Part shown: piece by piece, positions 36,156-44,526 of the stretch
Position numbering within the stretch: position 1 is the first letter of the stretch
Layout of the letters: each line of letters starts with the position of its first letter
NCBI GenBank assembly: GCA_017889545.1
Contig: JAGFZV010000008.1
Location: 134,874-198,873, forward strand
DNA: 64,000 bases
Reading direction: 5' to 3'
DNA from: Bacillota bacterium
GTDB taxonomy: Bacteria; Bacillota; Negativicutes; CTSoil-072
The notes under the pieces: model-generated
The model's database searches: none
The model's input: only the letters and a program-made list of their open reading frames with translations
What the model was told of the DNA's origin: nothing
Translations under genes and position numbers: made by a program

Positions 36156-36288
36156 ATTTCATTTTATGGGGAAAAACTACTGGAAAATTTCAACTTATGG
36201 GGAAATTTTGTTTCACTTTATGGGGAAAAAGTCTTCACGAAGCCAGTAATTGTGGGATGGGTAATTTCACTTTATGGGGAAAATAACA
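36156..36288. repeat. Right transposon end with TnsB-type binding sites
   Basis: Four inverted copies of the same 18-bp site occur at 36156-36173, 36187-36204, 36210-36227 and 36264-36281. The outermost, ATTTCACTTTATGGGGAA, is the exact reverse complement of the second left-end site. The end finishes in AAATAACA. The arrangement matches a Tn7-family end with multiple TnsB sites. Confidence 0.92.
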
Positions 36289-36293
36289 TCTTT
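36289..36293. repeat. Right copy of 5-bp target-site duplication
   Basis: The sequence is TCTTT, directly outside the right transposon end, and is identical to 6807-6811. Removing the transposon and one copy restores a 26-nt spacer between dnaB and the small membrane-protein gene. Confidence 0.95.
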
Positions 36294-36313
36294 GAAAATG
36301 GGCGGGCTATTTT

Positions 36314-36742
36314 ATGTTTATGTATATTTTTTCCATCGGTCTAATTGTGTTTTCCAACATATTGTATAATATCTGTCAGAAAGCGACGCCAGGCAGTGTT
36401 AACCCTTTTTCGTCGCTAATGATTACTTATGTAACGGCAGCTCTTTTGACTGGTCTTGCACTTTGTTTTTATAAAACCGATCAAGGTCTTCTGCGTTCAT
36501 TTGCAGCGGTAAATTGGACAAGCGTTGCGCTTGGTGTTTCGATTGTTGGCTTGGAATTCGGATACTTAATGGCTTACAGGGCCGGATGGGATATCAGTGT
36601 GGGTTCTTTGGTAGCGAATATTTTTTTAGCGGTCATGTTGATTCCAGTAGGGATATTCTTTTTTAAAGAAGGATTTGCTGTTAGCAAAGTTCTTGGCGTC
36701 ATCTTTTGTTTGATAGGGTTAGTACTGATTAATAAACCTTGA
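36314..36742 (+). CDS. Small EamA-type four-helix membrane protein
   Basis: This 142-residue protein has four hydrophobic helices covering nearly its full length, the size of half an EamA/drug-metabolite transporter. The closing segment GVIFCLIGLVLINKP is typical of EamA repeats. Half-size members work as dimers; the transported substrate is unknown. Before transposon insertion the gene lay 26 nt behind dnaB and was probably read from the dnaB transcript. Now it is 26 nt from the right transposon end with no clear native promoter. Confidence 0.75.
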   Translation: MFMYIFSIGLIVFSNILYNICQKATPGSVNPFSSLMITYVTAALLTGLALCFYKTDQGLLRSFAAVNWTSVALGVSIVGLEFGYLMAYRAGWDISVGSLVANIFLAVMLIPVGIFFFKEGFAVSKVLGVIFCLIGLVLINKP

Positions 36743-36790
36743 ACGATTTGTTAAATAAGAGATCAAATGAGTGTAGAGGTGGAACCAGAT

Positions 36791-38134
36791 ATGAAAATTG
36801 TTGTTGTCGGAGCCGGTAAAGTAGGCTACACGCTTGCCCAGCGGTTGACGCAGGATGGGCACGATGTCATTGTTGTTGAGAAGGACGAAGAACGGCGCGC
36901 GACGGTTGAACATAATTTGGATGTCATGACGATCACCGGCAATGGCGCTAGTTTAAAGATTCTTTCGGAGCTTGACTTGGCTGATGTGGCCATGATGATT
37001 GCCGTTACCGACAGTGATGAAGTAAATATGATTGCCTGTGTTGCCGCAAAACAGGCCGGAGTGCCAAAAGTGATCGCCCGCGTGCGGAATATGGAATATA
37101 TGGAAACAGATTGCCAGACATTCGGACGGGTGCTGGGCATTGATTTGATTATCAATCCTGAAATGGTAACCGCTTTGGAGGTTAGCCGAATACTCAAAAC
37201 ACCGGCTGCTCTTGATGTTGAAGATTTTGCCGGCGGTAAGGTTCGCATGCTGGAAGTGAAAATTCGTGATAACTCCAAGTTCAGCAACGTGCCGATTCGC
37301 CAGTTGGACATGCCGGGCAATGTGTTAATCGCCGGCATTTTGCGCAAAGATAAGATGATTATTCCACAAGGGAAAGATATTATACAAGCCCATGACAGCG
37401 TTTTCTTCATTGGCGATAAAGATGCTATTTGCGGTATGGAAGAACTGTTCGTTGAAACCCGGTCTAAGGTGGAAAAGATTCTGATCGTCGGTGCAGGCAG
37501 AATTGGCCGACATTTAACTTTAATGTTGGAAAATGGCGGCTATACAGTAAAAGTCATTGAAAAAGACCGCCACCGGTGCGAAGAATTGGCGAAAATCGTC
37601 GATAAAACGATGATCATTTGCGGTGACGGCACCGACGTGGAACTTCTTACGGAAGAAGGGATCGGCGATTGTGATGCGGTCGTCTGTTTGACGGACGATG
37701 ATAAGCTGAACCTGCTGGTTTGCTTGTTGGCGAAGCATTTTGGCGCACAAAAAACATTTGCCCGGGTAGGCCGGCCGGAATATATCACCTTGATGGAGCA
37801 GGTGGGCGTTGATGTGGTTTTCTCACCGCGCCTGCTGACTGTTGGTGCGATTTTGCGCCTGATCCGGCGGGGCGATCTGGTATCAGTTACGTTGTTTGAA
37901 GGTGCAAAAGCGGAAGCATTAGAATTGGACGTTTTGCATGGATCCCGTTTAGAAGGCAAGCGATTGCGGGACATCAAGTTTCCCAGTCAGGCTTTGGTGG
38001 GTGCCGTCGTGCGCGATCAGCAAACCTTTGTCCCCAATGGGGAAAGTATTTTGCGTACCGGTGATCGCATTATCATTTTCACGTTGCCGGAGACAGCCGA
38101 AAAAGTATTGCACTTCATAGAGGGCGGGGAATAA
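36791..38134 (+). CDS. trkA: Trk potassium uptake regulator TrkA
   Basis: This 447-residue peripheral protein gates the TrkH potassium channel. It has two Rossmann-type nucleotide-binding domains starting KIVVVGAGKVG (residue 1) and KILIVGAGRIG (about 225). Each is followed by a TrkA-C domain. The duplicated, full-length form is the usual TrkA. The ATG at 36791 follows GAGGTGG by 8 nt; an in-frame ATG at 36767 would add eight poorly conserved residues. It lies 5 nt before trkH, so the two are co-transcribed. Nucleotide ligands NAD(H) or ATP/ADP are known for the family. Confidence 0.95.
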   Translation: MKIVVVGAGKVGYTLAQRLTQDGHDVIVVEKDEERRATVEHNLDVMTITGNGASLKILSELDLADVAMMIAVTDSDEVNMIACVAAKQAGVPKVIARVRNMEYMETDCQTFGRVLGIDLIINPEMVTALEVSRILKTPAALDVEDFAGGKVRMLEVKIRDNSKFSNVPIRQLDMPGNVLIAGILRKDKMIIPQGKDIIQAHDSVFFIGDKDAICGMEELFVETRSKVEKILIVGAGRIGRHLTLMLENGGYTVKVIEKDRHRCEELAKIVDKTMIICGDGTDVELLTEEGIGDCDAVVCLTDDDKLNLLVCLLAKHFGAQKTFARVGRPEYITLMEQVGVDVVFSPRLLTVGAILRLIRRGDLVSVTLFEGAKAEALELDVLHGSRLEGKRLRDIKFPSQALVGAVVRDQQTFVPNGESILRTGDRIIIFTLPETAEKVLHFIEGGE

Positions 38135-38139
38135 AAACC

Positions 38140-39621
38140 ATGCGGTTAAAGATTGTTGCCGGACTATTGGGGAAAATAGTATGCGCATTTGCGCTGGTCA
38201 TGATCGTGCCTTTATTATATGCTGTTGCTCAAAATGAACCGATTTCCATCACGTTTTGCCTGTCAATGGCGATTACCGGTGCGGTCGGTCTGTTGCTGCG
38301 CTATTATGGCGACATGTCCGGGCACATTGGGGCCCGGGAAGGATACCTTATTGTTTCCGGCGCCTGGTTTCTCACCAGTCTGCTGGGCGCGTTGCCTTAT
38401 TGGCTGTCCGGGTGGGTTCCTTTTTACCTGGATGCAGTTTTTGAAACCGTATCGGGGCTGACTACGACAGGCGCAAGCATTATCAATGATGTGGAGATTT
38501 TGCCGGAAAGCCTGTTGCTTTGGCGGAGCTTAACCCATTGGCTGGGCGGAATGGGAATTATCGTATTATTCCTCGTTTTTCTAACGAACCTCGGTGCAGA
38601 TGCGGTGAACCTGTTTAAGGCGGAATCCCCCGGACCAACGGTTGAACGCGTTATGCCGCGTATTCGGCATATGGCAATTGCCTTGTGGAAGATCTACGTA
38701 GTGTTTACGTTTGTTCAAATTGCTCTGTTGTGCCTGGCCGGAATGAACTTGTTTGATTCGATTAATCATTCTTTTGCTACAATGGCGACAGGCGGTTTTT
38801 CTACCAAGAACAGCAGTATTAAATATTACGACAATCTTTATATCGAACTGATTATCTGCTTTTTTATGTTTTTTGCCGGCGGAAACTTTGGGCTTTACTA
38901 TTTAGTTTGGAAAAAAGGGATCGAAAGACTGTTTCGGGATACGGAGTTTAAATTATATTTGGCGATTGTCCTGGGATCTTCGCTCGTCATTGCGCTTTTT
39001 CTCCATCTTCAATCCGGCACCGATTTCTTAACCGGTTTGCGGGGCTCCTTGTTTACCGTTATATCGCTGATGACGACAACCGGTTTTGCCACGGCGGATT
39101 TTGATCAATGGCCGCCGATAGCAAAAATCATGTTATTTATGCTCATGCTTCTTGGCGGCTGCGCTGGATCGACGGCGGGCGGCGTCAAAATTATCCGGGT
39201 GATTATTCTGCTGAAAGACGCTGTTATTTCGTTATTGCAATCCATTCATCCCAAGCTTGTGAAAACGATTAAAGTGGATGGGCGGCCGGTCGAATTCGGT
39301 GTTCTGCATAACATCTTGCAGTTCTTCTTCCTGTATATTGTCATTTTTTTAGTGTCCACTGTGCTTGTCAGTGCGACAGGCTTGGTTCCGTTTGATGCCA
39401 TGTCAGCAGTAATCGCGACGTTGAGCAACGTTGGGCCTGGTTTTGGCGTAGTGGGACCAACCGTGACCTACGCAGAAGTGCATCCGTTTGCAAAAGCAGT
39501 TTTTATCGTCGATATGCTTCTCGGCCGGTTGGAATTATTTACGGTCTTGGTGTTATTCCATCCGGAATTCTGGCAGCCTTATATGACGCGAAAGGCAATT
39601 GTTTCCACAGGAAAGGGTTGA
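38140..39621 (+). CDS. trkH: Trk potassium uptake channel TrkH
   Basis: This 493-residue integral membrane protein forms the potassium pore with TrkA. The four pore-loop repeats of the family are visible: SGLTTTGASI, FATMATGGFST, MTTTGFATADF and LSNVGPGFG, each carrying the selectivity-filter glycine. About ten membrane segments surround them. The gene follows trkA with a 5-nt gap. A convergent terminator separates it from purB. Confidence 0.95.
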   Translation: MRLKIVAGLLGKIVCAFALVMIVPLLYAVAQNEPISITFCLSMAITGAVGLLLRYYGDMSGHIGAREGYLIVSGAWFLTSLLGALPYWLSGWVPFYLDAVFETVSGLTTTGASIINDVEILPESLLLWRSLTHWLGGMGIIVLFLVFLTNLGADAVNLFKAESPGPTVERVMPRIRHMAIALWKIYVVFTFVQIALLCLAGMNLFDSINHSFATMATGGFSTKNSSIKYYDNLYIELIICFFMFFAGGNFGLYYLVWKKGIERLFRDTEFKLYLAIVLGSSLVIALFLHLQSGTDFLTGLRGSLFTVISLMTTTGFATADFDQWPPIAKIMLFMLMLLGGCAGSTAGGVKIIRVIILLKDAVISLLQSIHPKLVKTIKVDGRPVEFGVLHNILQFFFLYIVIFLVSTVLVSATGLVPFDAMSAVIATLSNVGPGFGVVGPTVTYAEVHPFAKAVFIVDMLLGRLELFTVLVLFHPEFWQPYMTRKAIVSTGKG

Positions 39622-39704
39622 CAATCGAGCGGGTGATCTTAAAACTTCCCCATATTTTCGAATAGTATTCTGCCATGACAAGAAAATATTCGATTTTTCG
39701 TAAA

Positions 39705-39748
39705 CACAGGGGCCGCAGCGAAATTTTCCTTTCGCTGCGGCCCCTGTG
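39705..39748. terminator. Convergent bidirectional terminator trkH/purB
   Basis: A perfect 19-bp stem (CACAGGGGCCGCAGCGAAA and its complement) with a 6-nt loop lies between the 3' ends of trkH and purB. The T-tracts on both sides are modest. Confidence 0.85.
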
Positions 39749-39756
39749 TGCGGGCT

Positions 39757-41115
39757 TTACTTTATATGTTTTACCAAAGAAGCGGCTATGCCGACATATT
39801 GTGATGGTGTCAAAGCCAGCAGCCGGTTTTTGTCTGCTTCCGGCAATTCGACACTTTCAATAAAGGCTTTGATGTCCTCTTCGCTGATGCCTTTGCCGCG
39901 GGTAATTGCCTTGAGTTTATCGTAGGAATTGGCATGGCCGTGTTTGCGCATCACTGTCTGCACTGCCTCGGACAGAACTTCCCATGCATGGTTCAGGTCG
40001 GCGGCAAGAGCTTCTTCGTTAACGATTGTTTTTCGAAGACCTTTTAGCGTATACGTGATCGCGATATGGGAATGGGCGATGCCTGTGCCAATGTTCCGCT
40101 GCGCCGAAGAATCGCTCAAGTCACGCTGCAAGCGGGAGATCGGCAGCTTGTTGGCCAAGTGGTCAAGCAGGGCATTGCTTAGACCTAGGTTTGCCTCTGA
40201 ATTTTCAAAATCAATGGGATTTACTTTATGCGGCATCGTGGAGGAGCCCACTTCGCCGGCAATTGTTTTTTGTTTGAAGTAGCCAAGTGAAATATACAGC
40301 CACATGTCGCGGTCAAAGTCCAGAAGAATATTGTTAAACCGTGCAAGCGCATGGAATGTCTCGGCCACATAGTCATGGGATTCGATTTGGGTAGTCAACG
40401 GGTTGTAAGTCAACCCCAGGCTTTCGACAAAAGAACGGGAAACCGTTTCCCAGTCTACTTTCGGATAAGCAATGCTGTGCGCATTGAAGTTGCCGACGGC
40501 GCCGTTGAATTTACCCAGATATTCTTGAGCGCGAAGCTGTTTTAATTGACGGTTCCAGCGGTAGACAAACACGGCCAGTTCTTTGCCAACCGTTGTGGGC
40601 GAAGCCGGCTGTCCGTGGGTATGGGCCAGCATGGCTAAAGCTTTTTCTTCCTTCGCCATTGCCGTAACGGTCTGCACCAGATTTTCTGCTGATGGCAGCC
40701 AGACATCTTCGACGCCGTGCTTCAGCATCAATGCGTAAGAAAGATTGTTAATATCTTCCGAAGTGCAGGAAAAATGGATAAATTCTAGTACATCAGCCAG
40801 TGACTTGGTGCTTAGGGTTTCGCGAAGGAAATATTCGACTGCCTTTACATCGTGATTGGTAGTCCGTTCAATTTCTTTAACCCGTAGAGCGACCGTTTCA
40901 TCAAAAGCTTCGACAATGTTGCGCAAGAAAATAATTTCTTCCGGAGTGAATTGGCGAATTTCAGCAAAGGCAGGATTGCCGGCCATAGCAATGAGCCACT
41001 CCACTTCTACATGAATGCGGTATTTTATTAACGCCCATTCCGAAAAATAGTCGCCCAAAGGCTGGGTAATAGCTCCATACCGTCCTTCCAGCGGTGTAAG
41101 TGATTTAATACTCAT
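39757..41115 (-). CDS. purB: Adenylosuccinate lyase
   Basis: This 452-residue enzyme of purine synthesis releases fumarate from SAICAR and adenylosuccinate. The fumarase/aspartase signature GSSTMPHKVNPIDFEN is present, as are the catalytic His regions SCTSEDINN and AHTHGQPA. The sequence is of the long PurB type (starts SIKSLTPLEGRYG). It is transcribed away from purA; the shared intergenic region holds PurBox-like sequences. It ends at a strong convergent terminator. Confidence 0.96.
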   Translation of the reverse strand: MSIKSLTPLEGRYGAITQPLGDYFSEWALIKYRIHVEVEWLIAMAGNPAFAEIRQFTPEEIIFLRNIVEAFDETVALRVKEIERTTNHDVKAVEYFLRETLSTKSLADVLEFIHFSCTSEDINNLSYALMLKHGVEDVWLPSAENLVQTVTAMAKEEKALAMLAHTHGQPASPTTVGKELAVFVYRWNRQLKQLRAQEYLGKFNGAVGNFNAHSIAYPKVDWETVSRSFVESLGLTYNPLTTQIESHDYVAETFHALARFNNILLDFDRDMWLYISLGYFKQKTIAGEVGSSTMPHKVNPIDFENSEANLGLSNALLDHLANKLPISRLQRDLSDSSAQRNIGTGIAHSHIAITYTLKGLRKTIVNEEALAADLNHAWEVLSEAVQTVMRKHGHANSYDKLKAITRGKGISEEDIKAFIESVELPEADKNRLLALTPSQYVGIAASLVKHIK

Positions 41116-41275
41116 TTTTATCCCTCATCATTCTTTTAAAGTTCAAAGCATCCGTGGAATTGAATCAAAAATCTATGCCTAGTATACTACATTATAGGCA
41201 TAGAATGCCACGCTCTAAAGTAAATTCTTATCGATAAGCGTGAAGAGGCGGGGAGATTCTTCTGTAATAGAAAAT

Positions 41276-41316
41276 ATTTCCGAACGTTATTCTCGAATGT
41301 TAAAAAAATATTCGAT
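41276..41316. promoter_or_regulatory. PurBox-like sites between purB and purA
   Basis: ATTTCCGAACGTT at 41276-41288 matches the PurR box consensus AWWWCCGAACWWT at 12 of 13 positions. Two weaker CGAA/TTCG-centred copies follow to 41316, one inverted. They lie just upstream of the purA -35 box, which fits purine repression by a PurR-type regulator. No experimental support is available here. Confidence 0.5.
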
Positions 41317-41323
41317 TTGTTTG

Positions 41324-41352
41324 TTGACACATTTTTCTCAAGATGATATTAT
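41324..41352 (+). promoter_or_regulatory. purA promoter
   Basis: TTGACA (41324-41329), a 17-bp spacer and TATTAT (41347-41352) precede a leader of about 150 nt. Confidence 0.8.
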
Positions 41353-41384
41353 TATCAAGGGAAAAATGTGTATATTATGATCAG

Positions 41385-41427
41385 CTCAAATAGAAGAGGT
41401 CTAACAACCCCTATTTGAGTTATTTTT
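41385..41427 (+). terminator. Leader hairpin before purA, possible attenuator
   Basis: CTCAAATAG (41385-41393) pairs with CTATTTGAG (41411-41419), followed by TTATTTTTG. It lies between the purA promoter and gene, so it could end transcription early. No known purine riboswitch core is visible. Confidence 0.6.
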
Positions 41428-41511
41428 GTGAGGTGAGATTAACTCATACTTGCGGAGGATCTAATCGGATAGAAGATCGATAGAAGTTGGACTTTAGAAG
41501 GAGTGGGGAAC

Positions 41512-42795
41512 ATGTCGGCTGTTGTTGTTATTGGAACCCAATGGGGGGACGAAGGAAAAGGCAAGATCGTGGATTATCTTGCGGAACAGGCGGATGTAAT
41601 TGTCCGTTACCAGGGCGGCAACAATGCCGGCCATACGGTAGTGGTGAACGGAAGTGAATTTAAGCTTCATTTGCTGCCTTCCGGCATTCTGTATAAAGGG
41701 AAAACCTGTGTGGTCGGCAATGGTGTGGTAATTGATCCGGCTGTTATGATCAAGGAAATGAATGGCATGGAAGAAAAAGGCATCGACACTGCGGGGTTGC
41801 GCGTTTCCAACCGGGCCCATGTGATTATGCCGTATCATCGTTTGCTTGATGAAGTAGAAGAAATATCCCGTGCGGACCAGAAGATTGGAACAACGAAACG
41901 GGGTATCGGCCCTTGTTATATGGACAAAAATGCCCGCAGCGGCATTCGCATGGTGGATTTGCTGGATGAGGAAGAGTTTTGCGCCAAACTGAAGCGTAAC
42001 CTGGAAGCAAAGAATCATCTTTTGAAGGCGGTTTATGGAACGAATGGCTTTGATTTTGAAAGTATGAAACAAGAATATCTTGCTTACGCCGATAAACTTC
42101 GGCCTTATGTCGTCGACACTTCAGCAGTTCTGAATGAATCCATGAAAGCGGGTCAAAAGATTTTGTTTGAAGGAGCACAAGCCACTCAATTGGACTTGGA
42201 TCATGGAACCTATCCCTACGTGACATCCTCGCATCCCATTGCCGGGGGCGCTTGTATCGGTGCCGGCGTTGGTCCGACTAAAATCAGCAAAGTCATCGGA
42301 GTTGTCAAGGCCTACACGACGCGGGTGGGCGAAGGTCCGTTTCCGACCGAACTTCTTGATGCAACCGGCGATTTAATTCGTGAAGAAGGCCATGAATACG
42401 GGACGACTACTGGGCGACCGCGCCGCTGCGGCTGGCTTGACGCTGTTGTGGTTCGTTATGCCGGTTATGTGAGCGGGCTTGACTATATGGCAATTACCCG
42501 CTTGGATATTCTGGACAAATTACCGACATTGAAATTGTGCGTTGCGTACAAATACAAAGGTGAGATTATCAATGAATTCCCGGCCAGCCTGAAGGTATTG
42601 GATCAGGTCGAGCCTGTGTATGAAGAGATGCCCGGCTGGCAAGAGCCGACAAGTCATATTCGCAGCTACGAGGAATTGCCGTTAAATGCCCGCAGGTATC
42701 TGGAGCGGTTAAGTGCCGTTGCGGATATTGCGATTGGCATTGTCTCCGTAGGGCCCGGACGCGAACAAACCATTATTCTACACGATATGTTTTAA
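41512..42795 (+). CDS. purA: Adenylosuccinate synthetase
   Basis: This 427-residue enzyme makes adenylosuccinate from IMP, aspartate and GTP, the first step to AMP. The N-terminal GTP/IMP signature [13 protein letters not shown] and the catalytic motif [10 protein letters not shown] are intact, as are GIGPCYMDK and [13 protein letters not shown]. The ATG at 41512 follows AAGGAG by 8 nt; a GTG at 41503 lies within that site. It has its own promoter and a leader hairpin, and ends at a strong terminator. Confidence 0.97.
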   Translation: MSAVVVIGTQWGDEGKGKIVDYLAEQADVIVRYQGGNNAGHTVVVNGSEFKLHLLPSGILYKGKTCVVGNGVVIDPAVMIKEMNGMEEKGIDTAGLRVSNRAHVIMPYHRLLDEVEEISRADQKIGTTKRGIGPCYMDKNARSGIRMVDLLDEEEFCAKLKRNLEAKNHLLKAVYGTNGFDFESMKQEYLAYADKLRPYVVDTSAVLNESMKAGQKILFEGAQATQLDLDHGTYPYVTSSHPIAGGACIGAGVGPTKISKVIGVVKAYTTRVGEGPFPTELLDATGDLIREEGHEYGTTTGRPRRCGWLDAVVVRYAGYVSGLDYMAITRLDILDKLPTLKLCVAYKYKGEIINEFPASLKVLDQVEPVYEEMPGWQEPTSHIRSYEELPLNARRYLERLSAVADIAIGIVSVGPGREQTIILHDMF

Positions 42796-42802
42796 GTTGA
42801 GA

Positions 42803-42833
42803 GGACCTGCCTGCGGGCAGGTCCGATTTTTTT
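42803..42833 (+). terminator. purA terminator
   Basis: GGACCTGCC and GGCAGGTCC form a 9-bp GC-rich stem around a TGCG tetraloop, followed by GATTTTTTT. Confidence 0.92.
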
Positions 42834-42905
42834 AAAAAACGCTATATTTCCCGGAAATATTAATAACAAATTTAGCGCAAAGCACTTAAAACGCAGACTG
42901 ATTGA

Positions 42906-42934
42906 TTGACAAGTCAATGCGATTAAGATATAAT
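42906..42934 (+). promoter_or_regulatory. tRNA-Lys promoter
   Basis: TTGACA and TATAAT separated by 17 bp lie 18 nt before the tRNA; this is a near-consensus sigma-70/SigA promoter. Confidence 0.88.
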
Positions 42935-42951
42935 CTTATCTTGTGAGATGT

Positions 42952-43027
42952 GACCCACTAGCTCAGTCGGTAGAGCACCTGACTTTTAATCAGGGTGTCG
43001 TTGGTTCGAGTCCAACGTGGGTCACCA
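42952..43027 (+). tRNA. tRNA-Lys (anticodon UUU)
   Basis: The 76-nt cloverleaf has acceptor stem GACCCAC/GTGGGTC, D-loop AGCTCAGTCGGTAGAGC, anticodon loop CTTTTAA, T-loop GGTTCGAGTCC and an encoded CCA end. The anticodon TTT reads lysine codons. It stands alone with its own promoter and terminator. Confidence 0.97.
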
Positions 43028-43038
43028 ATGTATATTAG

Positions 43039-43068
43039 GCTTCCAAGCTTTGGCTTGGGAGCTTTTTG
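43039..43068 (+). terminator. tRNA-Lys terminator
   Basis: A 10-bp stem (GCTTCCAAGC with GCTTGGGAGC) is followed by TTTTTG. Confidence 0.85.
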
Positions 43069-43125
43069 TTTTTTCATATATCGAAAAACCTTTGCGTCTT
43101 GCAACCTTCATACAAAGCGCGTATA

Positions 43126-43140
43126 ATTCTAAATAAGAAT
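43126..43140. promoter_or_regulatory. Fur/Zur-type palindrome
   Basis: ATTCTAAATAAGAAT is an inverted repeat just upstream of the Fur-family gene, in the position expected for an autoregulatory operator of the zinc operon. Confidence 0.5.
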
Positions 43141-43162
43141 ATTACTATTTAGGAGAAAGCCG

Positions 43163-43618
43163 ATGAAGGAGAAATTGCTTGATTTGCTTCGCGGCAGAGG
43201 CCACAAAATTACCTCTCAGCGACGAGCTATTATTGATGCCCTGCTGGCTGGCGGGCATTTTGTCACTGCGCAGCAGATCCTGGATATTGTGAAACAGACG
43301 CACCCGGATGTTAGTTTGGACACGGTGTATCGGAACCTAAGTCTTTTGATGGAACTAGGAGCAGTGGATGAAATTCGCACGCCCAACCGCGACGGCAATT
43401 TGTTTGAAGTACTGACAACGGGGCACCATTCCCATTTGGTATGCTTGACGTGCGGCCGGGCGAAATGTCTGCCGTTTTGCCCGATTAAAAGCTCGGACAT
43501 GGAACAAGCCGGGGTAGACGGATTTACGGTGACTTCGCATTCGCTTGAATTTTATGGTTATTGCCGGGAATGTCAGACGTCCGGTGCCGGGGAGGGTTTT
43601 TCATGTTGTACAAAATGA
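43163..43618 (+). CDS. Fur-family metalloregulator, probably Zur
   Basis: This 151-residue Fur-family repressor has an N-terminal winged helix (KITSQRRAIIDALL, VSLDTVYRNLSLL). The C-terminal half holds a regulatory metal site around HHSHLVC, and a structural zinc site of two cysteine pairs, CLTC and CREC. Extra C-terminal cysteines follow. It overlaps the metal-binding lipoprotein gene by 16 nt and starts the transporter operon, so zinc sensing (Zur) is the best reading. PerR, Fur or manganese specificity cannot be excluded by sequence alone. Confidence 0.85.
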   Translation: MKEKLLDLLRGRGHKITSQRRAIIDALLAGGHFVTAQQILDIVKQTHPDVSLDTVYRNLSLLMELGAVDEIRTPNRDGNLFEVLTTGHHSHLVCLTCGRAKCLPFCPIKSSDMEQAGVDGFTVTSHSLEFYGYCRECQTSGAGEGFSCCTK

Positions 43619-44526
43619 GTAAATTGTTTTTCTTGATCGTCATCAGTTCCGTTTTATTGGCCGGGTGCAGTAACAGTAAACAACACTCAGGCGCAGTCAA
43701 TTCCAATCCGGCGACGAAAAAGAATTTTATTGTTGTAACCTCTTTTTATCCCGTATATATTTCCACCATCAACATTACCAGAGATGTTCCGGGAGTAGAG
43801 GTCATCAATATGACGAAGTCGCAAACCGGCTGTCTCCATGACTATCAATTAACGCCGGAAGACTTGAAAACTCTTGAGAAAGCAAATGCTTTTGTTATTA
43901 ACGGCGCCGATATGGAGGCTTTTTTGGAGAAAGCCATTAAACAGCAGCAACAACTGAAAGTGATTGATGCCAGTAAAAATATTGCCTTATTGACCGACCA
44001 AAATGGAGAAAAAAACCCCCATGTTTGGGTCAGCATTTCCAATGCAATCATGCAAGTCCAAAATATTGCCGGGCAATTATCGGCAATTGATCCTGAAAAT
44101 GCAGAGAAATACAAGAAAAATGCTGGAGAATACCAGAAAAAACTGGAAACATTGCGTGATACAATGCAAAAAACATTAGCCGGAACAAAAAACCGGGAGA
44201 TCATCACGTTTCATGAAGCTTTTCCTTATTTCGCTAAAGAGTTCGGCCTAAATATTGTTGCTGTGATTGAAAGAGAACCGGGATCCGATCCGTCTCCGAA
44301 GGAGCTGGCGGAAACGATTGAAAAGGTAAAAGCTTCCCGGATCAAGGCGCTGTTTGCTGAACCGCAGTATTCGTCAAAAGCGGCTGACACCATTTCCAGA
44401 GAGACCGGAGCAAAAGTGTATATTCTTGACCCTGTAGTGACAGGCGAAGCAAAACCGGGAGCCTATGACGATTATATCCGTGCGATGGAGAAAAACAGCA
44501 GTACATTGCAGGAGGCATTGAAATGA
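43603..44526 (+). CDS. znuA: Zinc/manganese ABC transporter binding lipoprotein
   Basis: This 307-residue lipoprotein has a signal peptide and lipobox LLAGC. It belongs to the cluster A-I (ZnuA-like) binding proteins. Metal ligands are visible as the His in CLHDYQLTP, the His in NPHVWVS, the His in TFHEAFPYF and the Asp in ILDPVVTGE. The long His-rich loop of many ZnuA proteins is lacking. The ATG at 43603 is preceded by GGGGAGG and begins inside the regulator gene. The zinc assignment rests on the Fur/Zur-type neighbour; manganese is possible. Confidence 0.87.
   Translation: MLYKMSKLFFLIVISSVLLAGCSNSKQHSGAVNSNPATKKNFIVVTSFYPVYISTINITRDVPGVEVINMTKSQTGCLHDYQLTPEDLKTLEKANAFVINGADMEAFLEKAIKQQQQLKVIDASKNIALLTDQNGEKNPHVWVSISNAIMQVQNIAGQLSAIDPENAEKYKKNAGEYQKKLETLRDTMQKTLAGTKNREIITFHEAFPYFAKEFGLNIVAVIEREPGSDPSPKELAETIEKVKASRIKALFAEPQYSSKAADTISRETGAKVYILDPVVTGEAKPGAYDDYIRAMEKNSSTLQEALK

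Larger units (their letters stand above)
6812..36288. mobile_element. Intact 29.5-kb Tn7-like transposon inserted behind dnaB
   Basis: The element is bounded by TGTTATTTTCCCC on the left and its inverted counterpart GGGGAAAATAACA on the right. The outermost 25 bp at the two ends match at 22 positions. Both sides are flanked by TCTTT, a perfect 5-bp target duplication, which is what Tn7-family transposition produces. Arrays of an 18-bp site (TTCCCCATAAAGTGAAAT type) lie inside each end. The element encodes TnsA, TnsB, TnsC and TniQ/TnsD-like proteins plus cargo. No cas genes or CRISPR array are present, so it is not a CRISPR-associated transposon. The clean duplication and intact genes suggest a fairly recent insertion. 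Confidence 0.97.

Noticed and set aside
6812-36288. CRISPR-associated transposon
   Set aside because: TnsA, TnsB, TnsC and TniQ are present, but no cas gene, CRISPR repeats or guide-like array were seen inside the element.
36826-37410. 194-codon minus-strand frame across trkA
   Set aside because: It is the opposite-strand shadow of trkA without a ribosome-binding site or recognisable motif.
41494-42072. 192-codon minus-strand frame across purA
   Set aside because: It is antisense to the well-supported purA gene and shows only the composition of an opposite-strand shadow.
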